Positions 12,166 to 24,474 of a DNA stretch of 64,000 bases are shown here, one piece after another. Positions within the stretch are counted from its first letter, which is position 1. Every line of letters begins with the position of its first letter. Location: positions 248,001 through 312,000 of the forward strand of contig JAWPHD010000293.1 of assembly GCA_037043455.1 (NCBI GenBank), read 5' to 3'. Under the pieces are notes generated by a model. It was given only the letters and a program-made list of their open reading frames with translations, was not told where the DNA came from and searched no databases. The position numbers and the translations under genes are program-made. This stretch comes from Cyrtodaria siliqua (Eukaryota; Mollusca; Bivalvia; Adapedonta; Hiatellidae).

Positions 12166-12269
12166 CTTTTGTTTGTTCTTACTAATCATTTAAGTGCCTT
12201 TCAGCAAAATGGTGTCTCTTATTTATTTCTTATAGTGGACTTTAATTGAGGTACATTTTACTATTTCAG

Positions 12270-12673
12270 GTGGTGAGCCCTTTGAATCACCTGTTGTAAA
12301 GAGGTTTATGGAATTGCAGCGGAAACTGAAAAAACCTGTAAAAGTGGTGAAAACGACTAAAAGAGTATACATAGGGTGGAAGCACATTTTTAAAGGAAGT
12401 TTTTCACTAATTTCTGCAAGTAGGGGAGGGGGGCAGCAGATAATTGATGTAGACCGAGGCTGTGGGATTCCGGAGCTGCTAACAACAATAGTAAATTTGT
12501 ACTTCCCAGGAGGTCGTAGCGAAGCCCAAAATATGGAGCTGGGACAACTAAATTATTATGTTGCAAGTTTTTCCGGGGCACGCTTACAAGATGACAATGA
12601 AAGATTCAGTATTGGGGAATACTGCGATTATAGGAAGACAAGTCCGACCAGAATTTATTTGCATACTGAAAAG
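12270..12673 (+). CDS. SAM-HECT gene, exon c: family-specific domain
   Basis: Acceptor CTATTTCAG at 12261-12269, donor GAAAAG|GTTTGT at 12674. Two bases complete an incoming codon, then 134 codons stay open, including RVYIGWKHIFKGSFSLISA, GGGQQIIDVDRGCGIPELL and YCDYRKTSPTRIYLHTEK. I do not recognise a named domain. The layout (basic N-terminal part, a Gly-rich turn, then a conserved-looking Tyr-rich end) resembles the region before the HECT domain in invertebrate G2E3-like proteins, but that is inference. It ends in phase 0, matching the next exon. A second possible acceptor (GGTGAG|CCC at 12279) would start it in phase 0 and agree better with exon b. Confidence 0.75.
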
Positions 12674-12679
12674 GTTTGT

Positions 12680-13336
12680 TTTTCACTGTTTATAACTTTG
12701 TGCTAGCAAAACATAACACCAGGTAAGTGCCATCAAGAAATGTATCGAGGGTTCAAAGCCAAACTATGTGCATTTAGGGCGTTTGAAGGTAATTTGGGAA
12801 AAGGGCCCCTGGTAAATTTTGAGAAGTTTTGATTGTAAAAACAACCAAATTGGGAACAAGTATTTATATTGCATTGGGAAAGGGGCCGAATTTCTTGAGA
12901 CCCCTAGAAAAAGCCCTGGCATTTTATTAAGTTACAGTAAGTTACAGTAAACTCTCACTAATCCAGACGATCATGGTACTGACATTTTTGTTCGGATTTG
13001 TGGAGTATCCGGATTACTGTTTTACATGCAAACTAAGTAGATATCGTACATTAGCCGGGGCTTTTTTTAGAGGTCCCACGGCTCTGAAATTCAGCCTTGT
13101 TCCCAATGCATTTTTTTTTTACATTCTATTAAATCTCACATGTCAAATAAATTGTATATTGAAATTATCAAATAATTTAAGAATAATGTAAAATAAAACA
13201 GTTTTCTCCAGTGGTCAATATCTCTGACTACCGACAGACACTAAAAACTACTGACATGTACTCTTTAAACTACTGATGCCGATAAACTGGGGTAAACAGG
13301 TCTGCATTTGTCACTTACAGTGACATTTCTTGTTTT
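12680..13336. other. Intron with degenerate short repeats and a P3-type tail
   Basis: It holds two degenerate 'gggcccctgg / aagccctggc' MITE-like patches (12780-12930, 13050-13110). The stretch TTTGTCACTTACAGTGACA plus TTTCTTGTTT (13308-13336) is the hairpin-CTTGTT terminus of a Helentron-like element whose body is not recognised. Confidence 0.45.
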
Positions 13337-13701
13337 ATAACCCCCGCAAAACGAAGTTAGCAGGTGGGGAATAAACTTGTCTGTCCGTCCATCTGTCCGT
13401 AGACGCAATTCTTGTCCGGGCTCTTTCTCTAAAACTCCTTGTTAGAATTTAGGGAATCTTGCTTGGAAGTATCAATATCAAGTGGAGATGTGCATACTGT
13501 CGATAATTTTCCACTCAGTTATGGCCCTTTGTATTTTTAATGCATTTCATACTTGGTAGTCAAATAGAAAATTCTTGTCCGGGCTTTTTCTCTATAATAT
13601 ATGTCTATATATCTTATAGGAACAAAATCTTGAATGTTTACCCACCCCGCAACAAGTTGCCAGCGGGGGGTATTTGTCCGGCGACAGTTCTAGTTCTTGT
13701 T
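13337..13701 (+). mobile_element. Helentron-like element (family P4), complete, ~365 bp
   Basis: The head ACCCCCGC (13340-13347) is matched by the inverted GCGGGGGGT (13663-13671) just inside the 3' end, and the element stops at AGTTCTTGTT (13692-13701). A CTGTCCGTCCATCTGTCCG stretch follows the head at 13380. It abuts another element's TTTCTTGTTT terminus on its left. Confidence 0.6.
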
Positions 13702-14690
13702 AAAGTGGTGCCGGTAAACGGACCCATTTACAATCAGAAATTGACCTTCACAATCAGGAACGAATGTTCACAATTTCTGAACGTTGGGCGTTCACGCATG
13801 GAAATAGTGTTGTTTTACAATTGCAAGCATAACAGTTCACATTTAAATCTTTTACAAATGTTTTGTCAATTTTTCAAGCGTCTGTGTAATTTTTACAAAT
13901 CAGCTAGGATGACTTGGTTATTCGTTACCATATGTTTTCATACCCGCTATAGCTATTCTGATCACTTTTCGTCAATCATCCGTCCGTCAGCATTAGTAAA
14001 CAACATTTCCTGAAAAACCTCTTGGCCAATTTGACCAAATTTCACATGGATGAAAAAAATTGATACTGAGGTCAATCCCTTCCCAAAGTTGTACAAATTA
14101 GGTCAATGTGACACCCAAGATTGCCTATATTACAATATATGGTCAAAATCGGCTCATAGACTACAAAAGTTGTACAAATGAAGTTCCTAGGATGATAAAT
14201 GGCAGTTCCCCGGGTTTCAAACTTTGTATATGGAGGTTTTACATAGACCTTTATAGGAATTGGTTCAAACGCCTTCTTCTCGGAACCGCTTGTCTGATTT
14301 CAACCATGTTTTATTTGACGCACCTTACATGGACTTCTCTTTAATATCAGTTTCATAAAAAATATCTTCAATAATCTTCTCACAAACTACAAGACATAGA
14401 GTTCTGATATTTTGCAATTAGCATCACCTTATCATTATGGTCCTCTACCAAATTGTAAAAATGGTGACCCTGGGGTTAAATTTGGCCGCTACCCATGTAG
14501 CATGTTTTACATAGAATTGTATAGGGAAAAACTTAAAAAATCTTTATCTCTGAATCTACAATATGCTCAAGAGCCAGAGGTTTAATGTTTTGCATTTACC
14601 ATAAGCTTATAAGCTATAAATATTAACAAAAGTTTAAAGCTAGCCAAACTTGAACTGAATACATCAACAGGGTTTGACATTAACTTTTTT
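13702..14690. other. Intron with diverged repeat DNA, no exon seen
   Basis: 'ATCCGTCCGTCAG' near 13976 and phrases such as 'TTGTACAAAT' repeated at 14090 and 14170 suggest an old tandem-core element. Borders cannot be placed. Confidence 0.4.
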
Positions 14691-15089
14691 TGGCCACTTG
14701 CCAAGTAACTTTAAAAATTGACTTGTCCCCAGCCAAATTTACTTGTCCCTGCACTTCATGTAAAAGTGATAAAAAAAAAAAGATCATTATCATTTTTCTG
14801 TTTTTTTTTCAACTGACAGATATCGCCACATTTTTTTGTTTATTTTCTAGACTCGATCACCCAGCCGCATGTCCACCTTCATGGCCCACCTTTCCTGAGC
14901 AGATTGCGTACGTCTGGGTGACAAAGACTATTTATTTTTCAAGGTCAAGTTAGGTCATTGCCGGTGTCTGTAATATTTTATAATGTTGTGAGAAAATATG
15001 GTTTAAAATATGCCATGTCCGATCGGCAGTTACCGTAAGAGTTATGGCCCTTGATTTGTTGAAAAATGCTATATTGTATTTTCCAAGCA

Positions 15090-15440
15090 AAGGGCAGATA
15101 ACTTACTAATTTTTAGGCTCAACTTTTGCATTTAGGTCACTTTTTCACAAACTGTATGCACTAGACCTTTCAAACTTTGCTTATAGTTGTATCTTGGGTG
15201 GTACATGGCAACGTGACAAAGCAAATGTGGAAGTGACCTTGACCCTCCAAGCAAAGGGCAGATAACTTAATAATTTTTAGGTTCAACTTTTGTGTTTAGG
15301 TCAATTTTTCACAAACTGTATGCACTAGACCTTTCAAACTTTGCTTATAGTTGTATCTTGGGTGGTACATTGCAACGTGACAAAGCAAATGTGGATGTGA
15401 CCTTCACCATCCAAGCAAAGGGCAGATAACTTAAATTGTT
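15090..15440. repeat. ~160-bp tandem repeat
   Basis: Units starting CCAAGCAAAGGGCAGATAAC recur at about 15088, 15248 and 15410. The segments between them (TATGCACTAGACCTTTCAAA, CTTGGGTGGTACAT) are nearly identical. Confidence 0.8.
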
Positions 15441-15626
15441 ACATTTACATCACTTTCTCATGAACTAGAATTAAGCGCTAGATGTTTTAAACCTAATTAA
15501 TAGCTTAATCTTTGGAAGAAAACATATTCTATTTTGACATAGTTGTGTCTTCGGTAGTGCATCTTTTTTTTGGATGCCTGGATTTCATCTATGACCTTGA
15601 CCTACTTTTTGGAGCTGATGATTTTT

Positions 15627-15845
15627 AGCTCTACTGGCCAAAGGCCTTCATTTTTCATCCGATCTTTACCAAACTTTACCAGATTGTTAATATCAATGAA
15701 AGCTCGCACAAGTTCGAAAACCAGCCAGATCGGACCAATAACAGCGGAGTTATGGCCCTTGATTTAGTTAAAAATGCTATATTTTGCCTCGTTAATACGA
15801 TAGAGCTTTCATTTTTCATCTGATCTGTTAATACCAAACTTTACA
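15627..15845 (+). mobile_element. 5' part of a Helentron-like P1 element
   Basis: It opens with TTTTTAGCTCTACTGGCC and continues with 1-2 P1 core units (ATCCGATCTTTACCAAACTT, GGAGTTATGGCCCTTGATT). It runs into a T-rich low-complexity block at 15850-15990. The matching tail may be the one at 18519-18558. Confidence 0.6.
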
Positions 15846-16074
15846 AGATGTTTTGGCTTTTTTTTTTATTATTAGTATTTATTTATTTTTTTTATTTTTT
15901 TTTTAAATAGATATATATTTCATTCATATATATAATTTTTTTTTGTTTTAATTTTTTTATTTTGTTTTAATTTTTTATTATTTCATTATTTTTGAGTCGC
16001 ATGGCATGCCACTTAGGAATCGTGTATGTATAAACTGCAATTTCTGAATATGGAGTTTTTTTAAAACGGGTGAG

Positions 16075-16435
16075 GAGCTTTACCGTTTTCGGCAATGTAG
16101 CCCCCTTTAACTGCCTCAAATACAACTTAATTTGATAAGGTGACTGACATGAACATTATGTATACCGAGTAATATAACTACTGATTGTGAAATAATGAAA
16201 TAATTGTATACAGTATAAACGAGTTTTTTTTGTAGGTTTACCGAAATATTATCCGCAGTAATACACCAAAAATCGGACGGGAAACTTTACGCACTTCGAG
16301 AATGTAGTTCCTTTAACTGCCTCAAGTATAACTTAATTTCATAAGGTGACTGACATGAACGTTATATATACCGAATAATATAACTACTGATTGTGAATAA
16401 TTGTCATTGTATACAGTATATACGTGTCTTTTTTG
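16075..16435. repeat. Direct duplication, ~213-bp spacing
   Basis: The blocks 16098-16215 and 16311-16430 are near copies: AACTGCCTCAA, AAGGTGACTGACATGAAC, TAATATAACTACTGATTGTG and TTGTATACAGTAT occur in the same order in both. The function is unknown. Confidence 0.75.
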
Positions 16436-17740
16436 AAAAAGGAACTGAAATACTATGCGCAATATTACACGCATAAATATTTTATGAATAGAATCAATAG
16501 CGTAGTTACCCGGATGTGCCGCTCATGACATGCGTGACCTAGATAACAAATTGGGAACTAAATGTCCGTAAATATTGTAGTTATTGTGCCTAGTACTTTG
16601 AGAAATAGTATAGCATCTGCTACAAATAAATACACAAGTTGATGAAAAGAATTTGTCTTTGAAGTGCTCAGTTCTACTACCAAGGTAAACAAATCAAATA
16701 GTTTAAAGGGAAACACGGCAATCTTTGCAGACATTTTGTCACAACTTTGAGATTGACAATTATTGACATAAAAATATCCTGCTATTAGGGTTGTGTTTTC
16801 TTACCTCTTTGATAAAAAATACCATTTTTGGCATTCAAAACACATTAATGCATGAAAAAAGTTCGTAATTGATGGTATTTCGATTGAATGTTTGTTAAAT
16901 TTCCCAGCCGTAAAACAGCGGTGTCATAGTAGTTCGGATGGTACATAATTTCGGATATTTTTTATTATTTTTTTTTTTTTTTTTTAAATAATCAAATAAG
17001 AAAAACTGTCCTTTACAAATACATGTTGGTGGAAAAAATATATAAATATGTATAGATACAGATATAAAGTATATTTCTATTCATTATTTAAGGTGTAAGG
17101 AGTTCCTGGAATCCTACTTTTAAATTCTTTCTAGTCTAGGCTCCTAATTCTTTAACTTGTAGAAAGTGGTGACAAAAAGGAAAATATAGCCACAGGAGGC
17201 CCTGATAGTCTAATAAAACCTGATTAAAAACTTGGCTCCAGAAGTCGGCTCTGATTATTATCGTTTGGCAAAAAGTGCTAGTACTCTCCTTTGCATCGGT
17301 TATAAATTACTATGTAATACTTATTTGAAACAAAGTAGTAAATACGTCCACTGACTAGGAGCATAAAGTGGTAGCAAAAAGAAAAATATAGTCAGGAGGT
17401 TCTGAGTTTGTAACAAATGTGTGCTATAAAAGCGAATAAAGACTAATTTCCAATAAGAAAAAAATATTGGACCTTTCCATTTTAAATCAGGGCCTGTCCA
17501 TTTTCAGAAGCAACAAGCCCTGGGCCTGTCTCTTAAAATAATTGCCTGTGAGCACTGACATACACTCGAAAACCAAAACCGAGGCGGTTGCAAAAAATAA
17601 TTCCGTCCCAAGCATTTTTCAGTACAAAAAAAATCTCATGTTCTAAGCATCAACATTTCATTTTAACACCTGTAAAATTTAACATAATCTTTAACCTCAC
17701 CAAGAAGACAGACACTGTTCAATCTTGGCGACTCTCAGGA
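16436..17740. other. Intronic DNA, nothing recognised
   Basis: AT-rich, with a T run at 16961-16986. No exon, SINE or terminal repeat is seen. Confidence 0.35.
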
Positions 17741-17744
17741 CCTT

Positions 17745-18240
17745 CAGTCCTTTGATTTTGTTTTAAATTTTCTTTTTGGTGTTAACGCCATTTTAGCAGG
17801 AAGCATTGCTGTGCCTATTGCATTTTTTTTCGTTGATTTTTGATGGAGTGAAGGCACCTTGACATTTTTTTTTAAATTTCTTGTCGGCGCTACTGCTCCT
17901 AAACGCCTTGTTGGATTTCGACGAAACTTGGCAGGAAGCATCGGTAAGATGTCTAGTTGTGCATATCGCGCTTTTGTTCCAGTTTCCTGATTTATGACAG
18001 AGTTATGGCACTTTGACAATTTTACTTTAAATTTCTTGTCCGCGCTACTCTTCCTAAACGCCTTGTTGGATTTCTACAAAATTTGGCAGGAAGCCTCAGT
18101 ATGATGTCTAGTTGTGCAAAGCATGGTATATCAATGAAATTTTGGACAAGTTTGAAAACCACCTAGATCTAGTTAGTAACGACAGGTTATGGCCCTTGAT
18201 TTGTTGAAAAATGCTATATTGTATTTTCCTTTGTTAATCT
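17745..18240. repeat. ~165-bp tandem repeat (family P7)
   Basis: About three units built on 'TTAAATTTCTTGTC.GCGCTAC' and 'CTAAACGCCTTGTTGGATTTC', at about 17870 and 18030, with a diverged unit before. One more unit lies at 32150-32290. A minus-strand open frame across it (17744-18019) is a by-product. Confidence 0.7.
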
Positions 18241-18284
18241 GTAGTAACTTCATTTTTATCTGATCTTATTTAGAATGTTAATAT

Positions 18285-18285
<1 letters not shown>

Positions 18286-18316
<31 letters not shown>
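18286..18316. repeat. Poly-C run, 31 bases
   Basis: An uninterrupted C homopolymer inside a P1-like core unit. Its length is likely polymorphic and prone to sequencing error. Confidence 0.9.
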
Positions 18317-18518
18317 ATTTTTATGAAATTTCATTCATAGAAGAAAATGGGACAAATTAAAAAAATGCTCATGCCAGACAAGACACAGCAGACTTATTGC
18401 CCATGATTACCAGGTGAGCGATCTAAGGCCATCATATCCCTGTTGTTTTTGCAATGTTTTAAAAAAAACTACTGATGGGAATTTTATGTCGACAACCCTT
18501 GATATAAGAGCCGTTTTA

Positions 18519-18558
18519 GCCAGTAGAGCATCCACAGGCCCTCTTGGGCCACTTGTTT
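18519..18558 (+). mobile_element. 3' terminus of a Helentron-like P1 element
   Basis: GCCAGTAGAGC (18519-18529), then the hairpin AGGCCCTCTTGGGCC(A), then CTTGTTTTT. It could close the element opened at 15627, making one ~2.9-kb element with decayed interior. Confidence 0.65.
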
Positions 18559-18689
18559 TTAATAGAATGGCATTTTGTTTTTAAACAAATGCACTTAAAT
18601 GTCATCTCAGCAAACGGCAAACTCTATTGTTTTTAGTTACTAAAATGTTTACAAACTTTCATTTAAGCATCACTGACCTTTTTATTTTT

Positions 18690-18737
18690 AAGTCCAGCCC
18701 CCGTTAGGCGAGACGTGAATCCACGGACTTCTTGTTA
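18690..18737 (+). mobile_element. 3' terminus of Helentron-like family P6
   Basis: CCCGTTAGGCGAGACGTGAA precedes an imperfect hairpin AATCCACGGACTT and CTTGTT. A better preserved copy is at 38261-38303, where the hairpin is the perfect palindrome AATCCGCGGATT. Confidence 0.55.
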
Positions 18738-18891
18738 TCATTTAAAATAGATTACCTGTCACTGTTATGGCTGTAAGTGCACTTCTGTATAATGATCTAT
18801 GATCTTGTGTTGCTCACTCTCTGTATTTTGATTACTGACTAATGGATCCTATGCATCACTGCCACTTTACCATAAATTTCTCTACTTGTAG

Positions 18892-18942
18892 CTTGAGAAA
18901 CCACAGAGTCGGTTAGTATCTGCATGTGAGCAGAGCTGTGAG
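18892..18942 (+). CDS. SAM-HECT gene, exon d: 17-residue linker
   Basis: Acceptor CTCTACTTGTAG (18880-18891), strong donor GAG|GTAAGT. It is exactly 51 bases, phase 0 on both sides, reading LEKPQSRLVSACEQSCE. It fits between exon c (ends in phase 0) and exon e (starts in phase 0). No domain is recognised. The evidence is splice sites and phase only. Confidence 0.6.
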
Positions 18943-18999
18943 GTAAGTTTTAAGCTCACATATGCTATTTTGCCCACTGCTTTTTATATGTCCGTTTGA

Positions 19000-19625
19000 A
19001 AAATGGTATGGGATTGTCCATCTGTCCTGTCTTGTCCGTCCATAAACAATTATGCATTCTAGATGATAACTTCGAAACCATGACACCTACTCTCATGAAA
19101 TATCAGGTACTGTTACGGGTACATTGTCCTTGGTGAGAGGAAAATCTATTGATTTGGCATCAGTCAATATAAAGGTGACATTATTTTATGTGAAAATAGG
19201 TATTCTGCAGGATAACTTTGAAACTATAATACTCACTTTTATGAAGCTTCATAGGTACATAGCCGAATCCGATCGTTTTTGGGGTTGGTAAGCCAAAGGT
19301 CAAAGTCGCCCTTAATCTTGATATGCATTCTGCACTAGTCTTTACCTTAACATCCACACTCTTGAAACTTCTTGCATACGTTCATTATGTGAGAGAAGGA
19401 ACCCTATTGTTTTTGGGGTTAGTAGGTCAAAGTTCAAGGTCACCATGATGTCCTATAGAATTACATATTCCGCTGAATAATTAATATTCACACTCCTGAA
19501 ACTTCATAGGAACATTGCAATTAGTGAAAGGAATAACCTTGTGTGTTAGGTGTTTGCGTCAGAAGGTCAAAGTCACTAAGCCCGTTTAAAGCCCATCATC
19601 CACCAACATGAAGCAGTTTTTAGCT
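19000..19625. repeat. Tandem-core repeat element remnant
   Basis: A head-like CTGTCCTGTCTTGTCCGTCC (19022-19041) is followed by about four diverged units of ~110-165 bp built on 'CTCATGAAATATCA' or 'CTCCTGAAACTTCATAGG' and 'GGTTAGTAGGTCAAAG'. A P1-type TTTTTAGCTCTACTGGTC head begins at 19617 and is cut short. Confidence 0.55.
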
Positions 19626-20339
19626 CTACTGGTCAGGCGAAATAAAATTATACCTGTAACATTGCCGAAAAAAATAGGGTAGGTAGGTAGATAGGCATTT
19701 TATTTTATTTTTTTATTTTATTTTTTGGCGAAGTTACATTTAAGGTGGCGACAAGCTTTGATGAATGGGAAAATGTGGTATTTTAAAAACTACAATAGAT
19801 AACAATATGAAATTGTGTATGTTTTATTGTTGCCCAAAAGGCATGGCAACAACTGGCTCTTTTCCCAATCACTTGCAATTATTGCAAAGGGGTAAAACAG
19901 TTTAATTTATTTTTCGCAAGTCCGGAAGAGGGTCGGTTTCAAATGTTGGACAATGAGCACATGAGTCGGCCGTGATCGCGTGAACTTAATTATTGTTACA
20001 ATTTTTTATTATTTTTTTTCAATAAAAAAAAAAGGGAGTCAGGGGTGTTTTCATCGGGTTACAGTAAACTCAGGTATAATTTTATTTAGCCTCATTGGAA
20101 AAACATTGAGTCCTACCAGAAAGGATTCCCAAATATGTCTTTTTTTAAACTAAAGATACCGCAGGTTTTATTAAGAAGAAAATATTTTAGCAGAAAAATG
20201 GGGAACATAATTATATACTTTTTGGACAGGGGAATGGTGCCGAATTTTAGCCCCAAAGGCCAAATGAGTGCCCTGGTACAATGAACAATTATCAATTTGA
20301 GTCTGTTAAGTGGTAACAACAATCAATTAGGCTTAAAAG

Positions 20340-20600
20340 AAAAAAGTGTTCGTTTGCGCTAACCCGATCGACCCTATTATTTAGCCGACGACCCTAACTT
20401 TTTTTATTGCAAAAAAAAGAAAGAAAAAAGATTTAACAATAAATAATAATAAAAAGTTGAACCCATGAACCTTCCCCAGTATTTTTTATCATATTAAAAG
20501 TGTTTTTTCAGTAACAAAAATAAGGTCATTAATAATAAAAAAAGAAAAAAAAAGAAAAGATTTTCCTATCTACCCTATTGTTTTTGAAGCCATAAGCGGA
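20340..20600. mobile_element. Foldback MITE, diverged relative of the 1851 element
   Basis: GTTCGTTTGCGCTAAC with GATCGACCCTAT near 20350-20380 is mirrored by ATCTACCCTATTG ... ATAAGCGGAAACAAAC at 20566-20607, around an A/T-rich centre. The arms are much more diverged than in the copy at 1851. Confidence 0.45.
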
Positions 20601-20907
20601 AACAAACCATATGGCCTTATTTAAAGTGAGGCGAATGTTTAGTTCCATCTACGAACATTTCTTTGTAAGAAAAGCTAAGAAAAGCTCTAAACTAACAGGA
20701 TTCCGTAGATAATATTCATTTTACTAATTTGTATTAAAAATATTGTCGTTCAGAATTGACATACAGTAATTAAAGTCTGACACATTTTATGGAATTTGAT
20801 TATTCTGGGATTATTTTTTTCCCATTTAGTTCTGTTTAAAAAGCGAATTGACCAAAGACCATTCAGATTCTCTAAATGTTTTCAGTAGATTTTATTTTTA
20901 TTTCAAG

Positions 20908-20979
20908 GATTCAGCATTTGAAGAGACAGGGACACCAACTGTAACATTCAATAGGAATCACCAGAATCGTCCTAGTCTT
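20908..20979 (+). CDS. SAM-HECT gene, exon e: 24-residue linker
   Basis: Acceptor ATTTTTATTTCAAG (20894-20907), donor AGTCTT|GTAGGT. It is 72 bases in phase 0/0, reading DSAFEETGTPTVTFNRNHQN and four more residues. It matches the phase of exons d and f. No domain is recognised. The region is polar and probably unstructured, like the next exon. Confidence 0.6.
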
Positions 20980-21339
20980 GTAGGTATTTGTAGTGAGGCT
21001 ATAATATGTATTGATATACTTTGGGCAATTCCAGAATTAAATGTATTGGGGGATCGGTAGGCACTTTTTCAAAACAGACACCACCCGTCAAATAATAATT
21101 CTGAATACCACCTGACCCATAAGGAAAAAACATGGCCAATAACACACCACCCATCTGAAAAATATATAATCTGGTCCACCCCCTTCCCACCACCATATAT
21201 GGTTAATTCTGGAATCGCCCTTAATAACTTGACCTCAAATTCCTATGATATATGCTTGAAACCAGTGACAGTGTGTACACAGACACAATTTTTATCTATG
21301 GTGACAATAGTCCAGGGAGCTGTTATCATGACTCCAACG

Positions 21340-22704
21340 TTGGTCAGCAGAGCTTATGGAATGGTGTGATATCCGTCGTCCGTCCGTCGCTCATCCGTTA
21401 ACTTGTGCTGTGTTAACAGTGTTACACGATAGGGCCTTCATTTTTCATCTGATCAATTTCAAACTTTACCAGATTGTTGATATCGATGAAAACTCGGGAC
21501 GAGTTCGAAAACCAGCCATTTCGGACCAGTAACACTGGAGTTATGGCCCTTTATTTAGTTAAAATTGCTATATTTTGCCTCGTTAACACGATAGTGCATT
21601 AATTTTTCATCCGATCTTTTTTTAACTTTACCAGCATGAAAGCTCAGACGAGTTTGAAAGCCAGCCAGATCGGACCATTTACAGCGGAGTCATGGCCCTT
21701 GGTTTTCTGAAATGTGCTATAATGTGTCCTCGTTAACACGATAAGGCCTTCATTATTCATCTGATCTTTTTCAAACTTTACCAGATTGTTGATATCAATT
21801 AATGCTCGGACGAGTTAGAAAACCAGCCTGCTGGGAACAGTAACACCGTCGTCATGGCCCTAGATGTAGTTAATATTGCTATATTTTGCCTCGTTAACAC
21901 GATAGTGCATTCATTTTTCGTCCGATCTTTTTTAACTTTACCAGCATGAAAGCTCAGACGAGTTTGAAAGCCAGCCAGATCGGACCATTTACAGCGAAGT
22001 CATGGCCCTTGGTTTTCTGAAATGTGCTATAATTTGGCCTCGTTAACACGATAAGGCCTTCATTTTTCATCTGATCTTTTTCAAACTTTACCAGATTGTT
22101 GATATCATATTGCTATATTTTGCCTCAATAACGCGATAGGGCCTTCATTGTTCATCCGATCATTTTCAAACTTTACCAGATTGTTGATACCAATGAAAGC
22201 TCAGATGATTTTGAATAACAGTCGGATTAATCCATTTATACCGGAGTTATGGACCTTGAATTTCTGAAATGTGGTATAATTTGGCCTCAACACGATAGGG
22301 CCTTCATTTTTCATCCGATCTTTTCAAACTTTACACAATTGTTGATATAAATGAAAGTTCACACCAGTTCAAAAACCAGCCAGATTGGACCAGTAACACT
22401 AGAGTTAATGGCCCTTGATTTATTTAAATAATCTGTATTTTTCCTCTTTAAGACGATAGGGCCTTCATTTGTTATCCGATTTTTACCAAACTTTACCAGA
22501 TTGTTACTATCAATAAAATCTTGGAAAATTTCGAAAATGAACCAAATTGGATTAGTAACACCGGAGTTTATATGGCCCTTGAATTAGTTCAAAGATCCTG
22601 TATTTTGCTTTTGTTGCTTCATTTTCATCTTACCGGTAGTGTAATAGAATTTCCAATGGAAAACCTGGTTTTCTTGGAATTTCCATGTTTCTTGTTATTA
22701 ATAG
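21340..22704 (+). mobile_element. Helentron-like P1 array with a P5-type tail
   Basis: It begins with a degenerate head (GGTCAGCAGAGCTTATGGAA and CCGTCGTCCGTCCGTCGCTC). About eight ~150-bp units follow (CCTTCATTTTTCATCTGATC, TTTACCAGATTGTTGATATC, GGAGTTATGGCCCTT, TATATTTTGCCTCGTTAACA). It ends with TGGAATTTCCATG TTTCTTGTT at 22676-22697, the tail seen at 6196. The mismatched head and tail suggest recombination or nested copies. Confidence 0.6.
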
Positions 22705-22918
22705 TTCGGGTGAATTAAATTCAGAACACAAAACAAATCATAAAGTGTAGTGCTGCGCGATAGTCACGGTATAGTGTGATATGACCTTCAAAATAATAAT
22801 ATACATGCCGTGATATTTTTTAGTGTACTGGTTTGTACTGATTTTATTTATTTATCTTGTTTTGATTTTGGAAGTATTTCATAAACTCTTGTAAAATCAG
22901 CCGTAAATCTATGACTAA

Positions 22919-24474
22919 TGAATGAATGAATGGTGTTTTACGGCACGTCGACACATAAATAGGTCATATTGTGCGCAAAAATTTATGAAAATGAAGTATT
23001 AATTAAAAATTAATGTAAATATATAAAGATAAAACTATTAAAAAATAAGGGATGATCAGGTGTAATATAAACTATGTATGTAAATCAACAAATGCCCGTC
23101 AACGGGTATATAAACAAGTAAATATATATAAGAACACATTACAATGATTTATATAGTCTGATCTCTTTCAGGAAATCTAAAACAAGACTAAAATCTACAG
23201 TATCAAATAACTCTTTCATAGTATTAACATTGTAGTACCTTTGACGCATAGGATCAAAGTCTACACATTCCAATAAGATGTGTTTGACCGTTAACGGTGC
23301 AAAGCAGGGTATACATTCTGGTAATTGCTCACCTTGTAATAAATATGAATGAGTATAACGTGTATGCCCTATCCTGCACCGGGCTAGGACAACTTCCTCT
23401 CGACGAATGGGTCTACTAGAAGAACGCCATTCTCCGAGTAACGGTTTAATTGGATGGAGTTTATTGTTAACTGACAAATCCCAAGCGGTTTGCCAAGAGT
23501 TACGAATATATGTGTTAATACAACTTTTAAAATCAGTATAAGGTAATTTGGTATTAGTGATGTGTAAATCTAATGCTGCCTTAGCAGCACTATCAGCTCT
23601 ATCATTACCACGTATTCCTACATGGCTTGGAAGCCAGCAGAAAATAATAACATTATCAACTATAAAAGAACTGTACTTTTCTAAAAGTTGAAGCACAACT
23701 GGGTTATCATGTTTCATATTACCCAGTGCTTGAAGAGATGAAAGGGAATCAGAAAAGATTACAAAATGGTCATCATCAGATTCCTGAATATAATTTAAGG
23801 CAAGTTCAATTGCCTTAAGTTCAGCTGAAAAGATAGAGGCCTTGTCAGGCAGGCGGCTCTTTATGCTGTGTTTGTGAACAACAGCTGCTGCAGCTACCTT
23901 ATCTCCATCTTTAGAGCCATCTGTGTAGATATGTTGAAAGTTACTGTATTTCGATTTAATTTCATTAAATTTGCTTTGAAAGACAGTAGGGTCTGTGCTG
24001 GATTTGTTATTATTACAAAGATCAAAAATAATTGTTGGTGTTTCCAAAGTCCACGGTGGAATTTGTGGTACTTTGTACTTGGCAATCAAATTTAGGTCGA
24101 TTTCAGTGTCTCTTAATTTTGGTTTAATACGAAGACCTTCGGTTTTCGATCAAAAAGAGGTTCACAACTAGGATTAAAAACATTATCGAAAGTTGGGTTT
24201 GAAGGGTTTGACTTTAATTTAATGGCGTATTGAAGAGCTAATTTGTCCCGTCTATGAGACAGTGATGGTTCATTAGCTTCAACATATAGACTTTCGGCTG
24301 GTGATGTACGAAAGGCACCTAAGGCGAGTCGTAATCCTTGATTATGTATAGGGTCGAGCATCTGCAAGTACGACTTGCGAGTCGATCCATATACTATCGA
24401 GCCGTAGTCCAGCTTGGATCTGATAAGAGATCTGTAAAGTCGCAACAGGACTTTTCGATCTGCTCCCCAATTAG
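22919..24474 (-). pseudogene. LINE copy A ORF2 C-terminal half (RT end, RNase H, CCHC)
   Basis: The frame reads from NWGADRKV (RT thumb region) through a type I RNase H domain with YTDGSK (Asp), SAELKAIELAL (Glu), FSDSLSSLQAL (Asp) and LPSHVGIRGNDRAD (His/Asp); all catalytic positions are present. A C-terminal zinc-knuckle-like motif CIPC-x8-H-x4-C is followed by the stop near 23139. One frame disruption lies at about 24110-24150, where a deletion removes the residues after RKPK. RNase H would degrade the RNA strand during cDNA synthesis. Only a fragment of the polyprotein remains, so the copy is dead. Confidence 0.9.

Noticed and set aside
23868..24095. Plus-strand frames opposite the RNase H region (also at 46706 and 49930)
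   Set aside because: They are antisense shadows of the LINE RNase H coding sequence, repeated in every copy.
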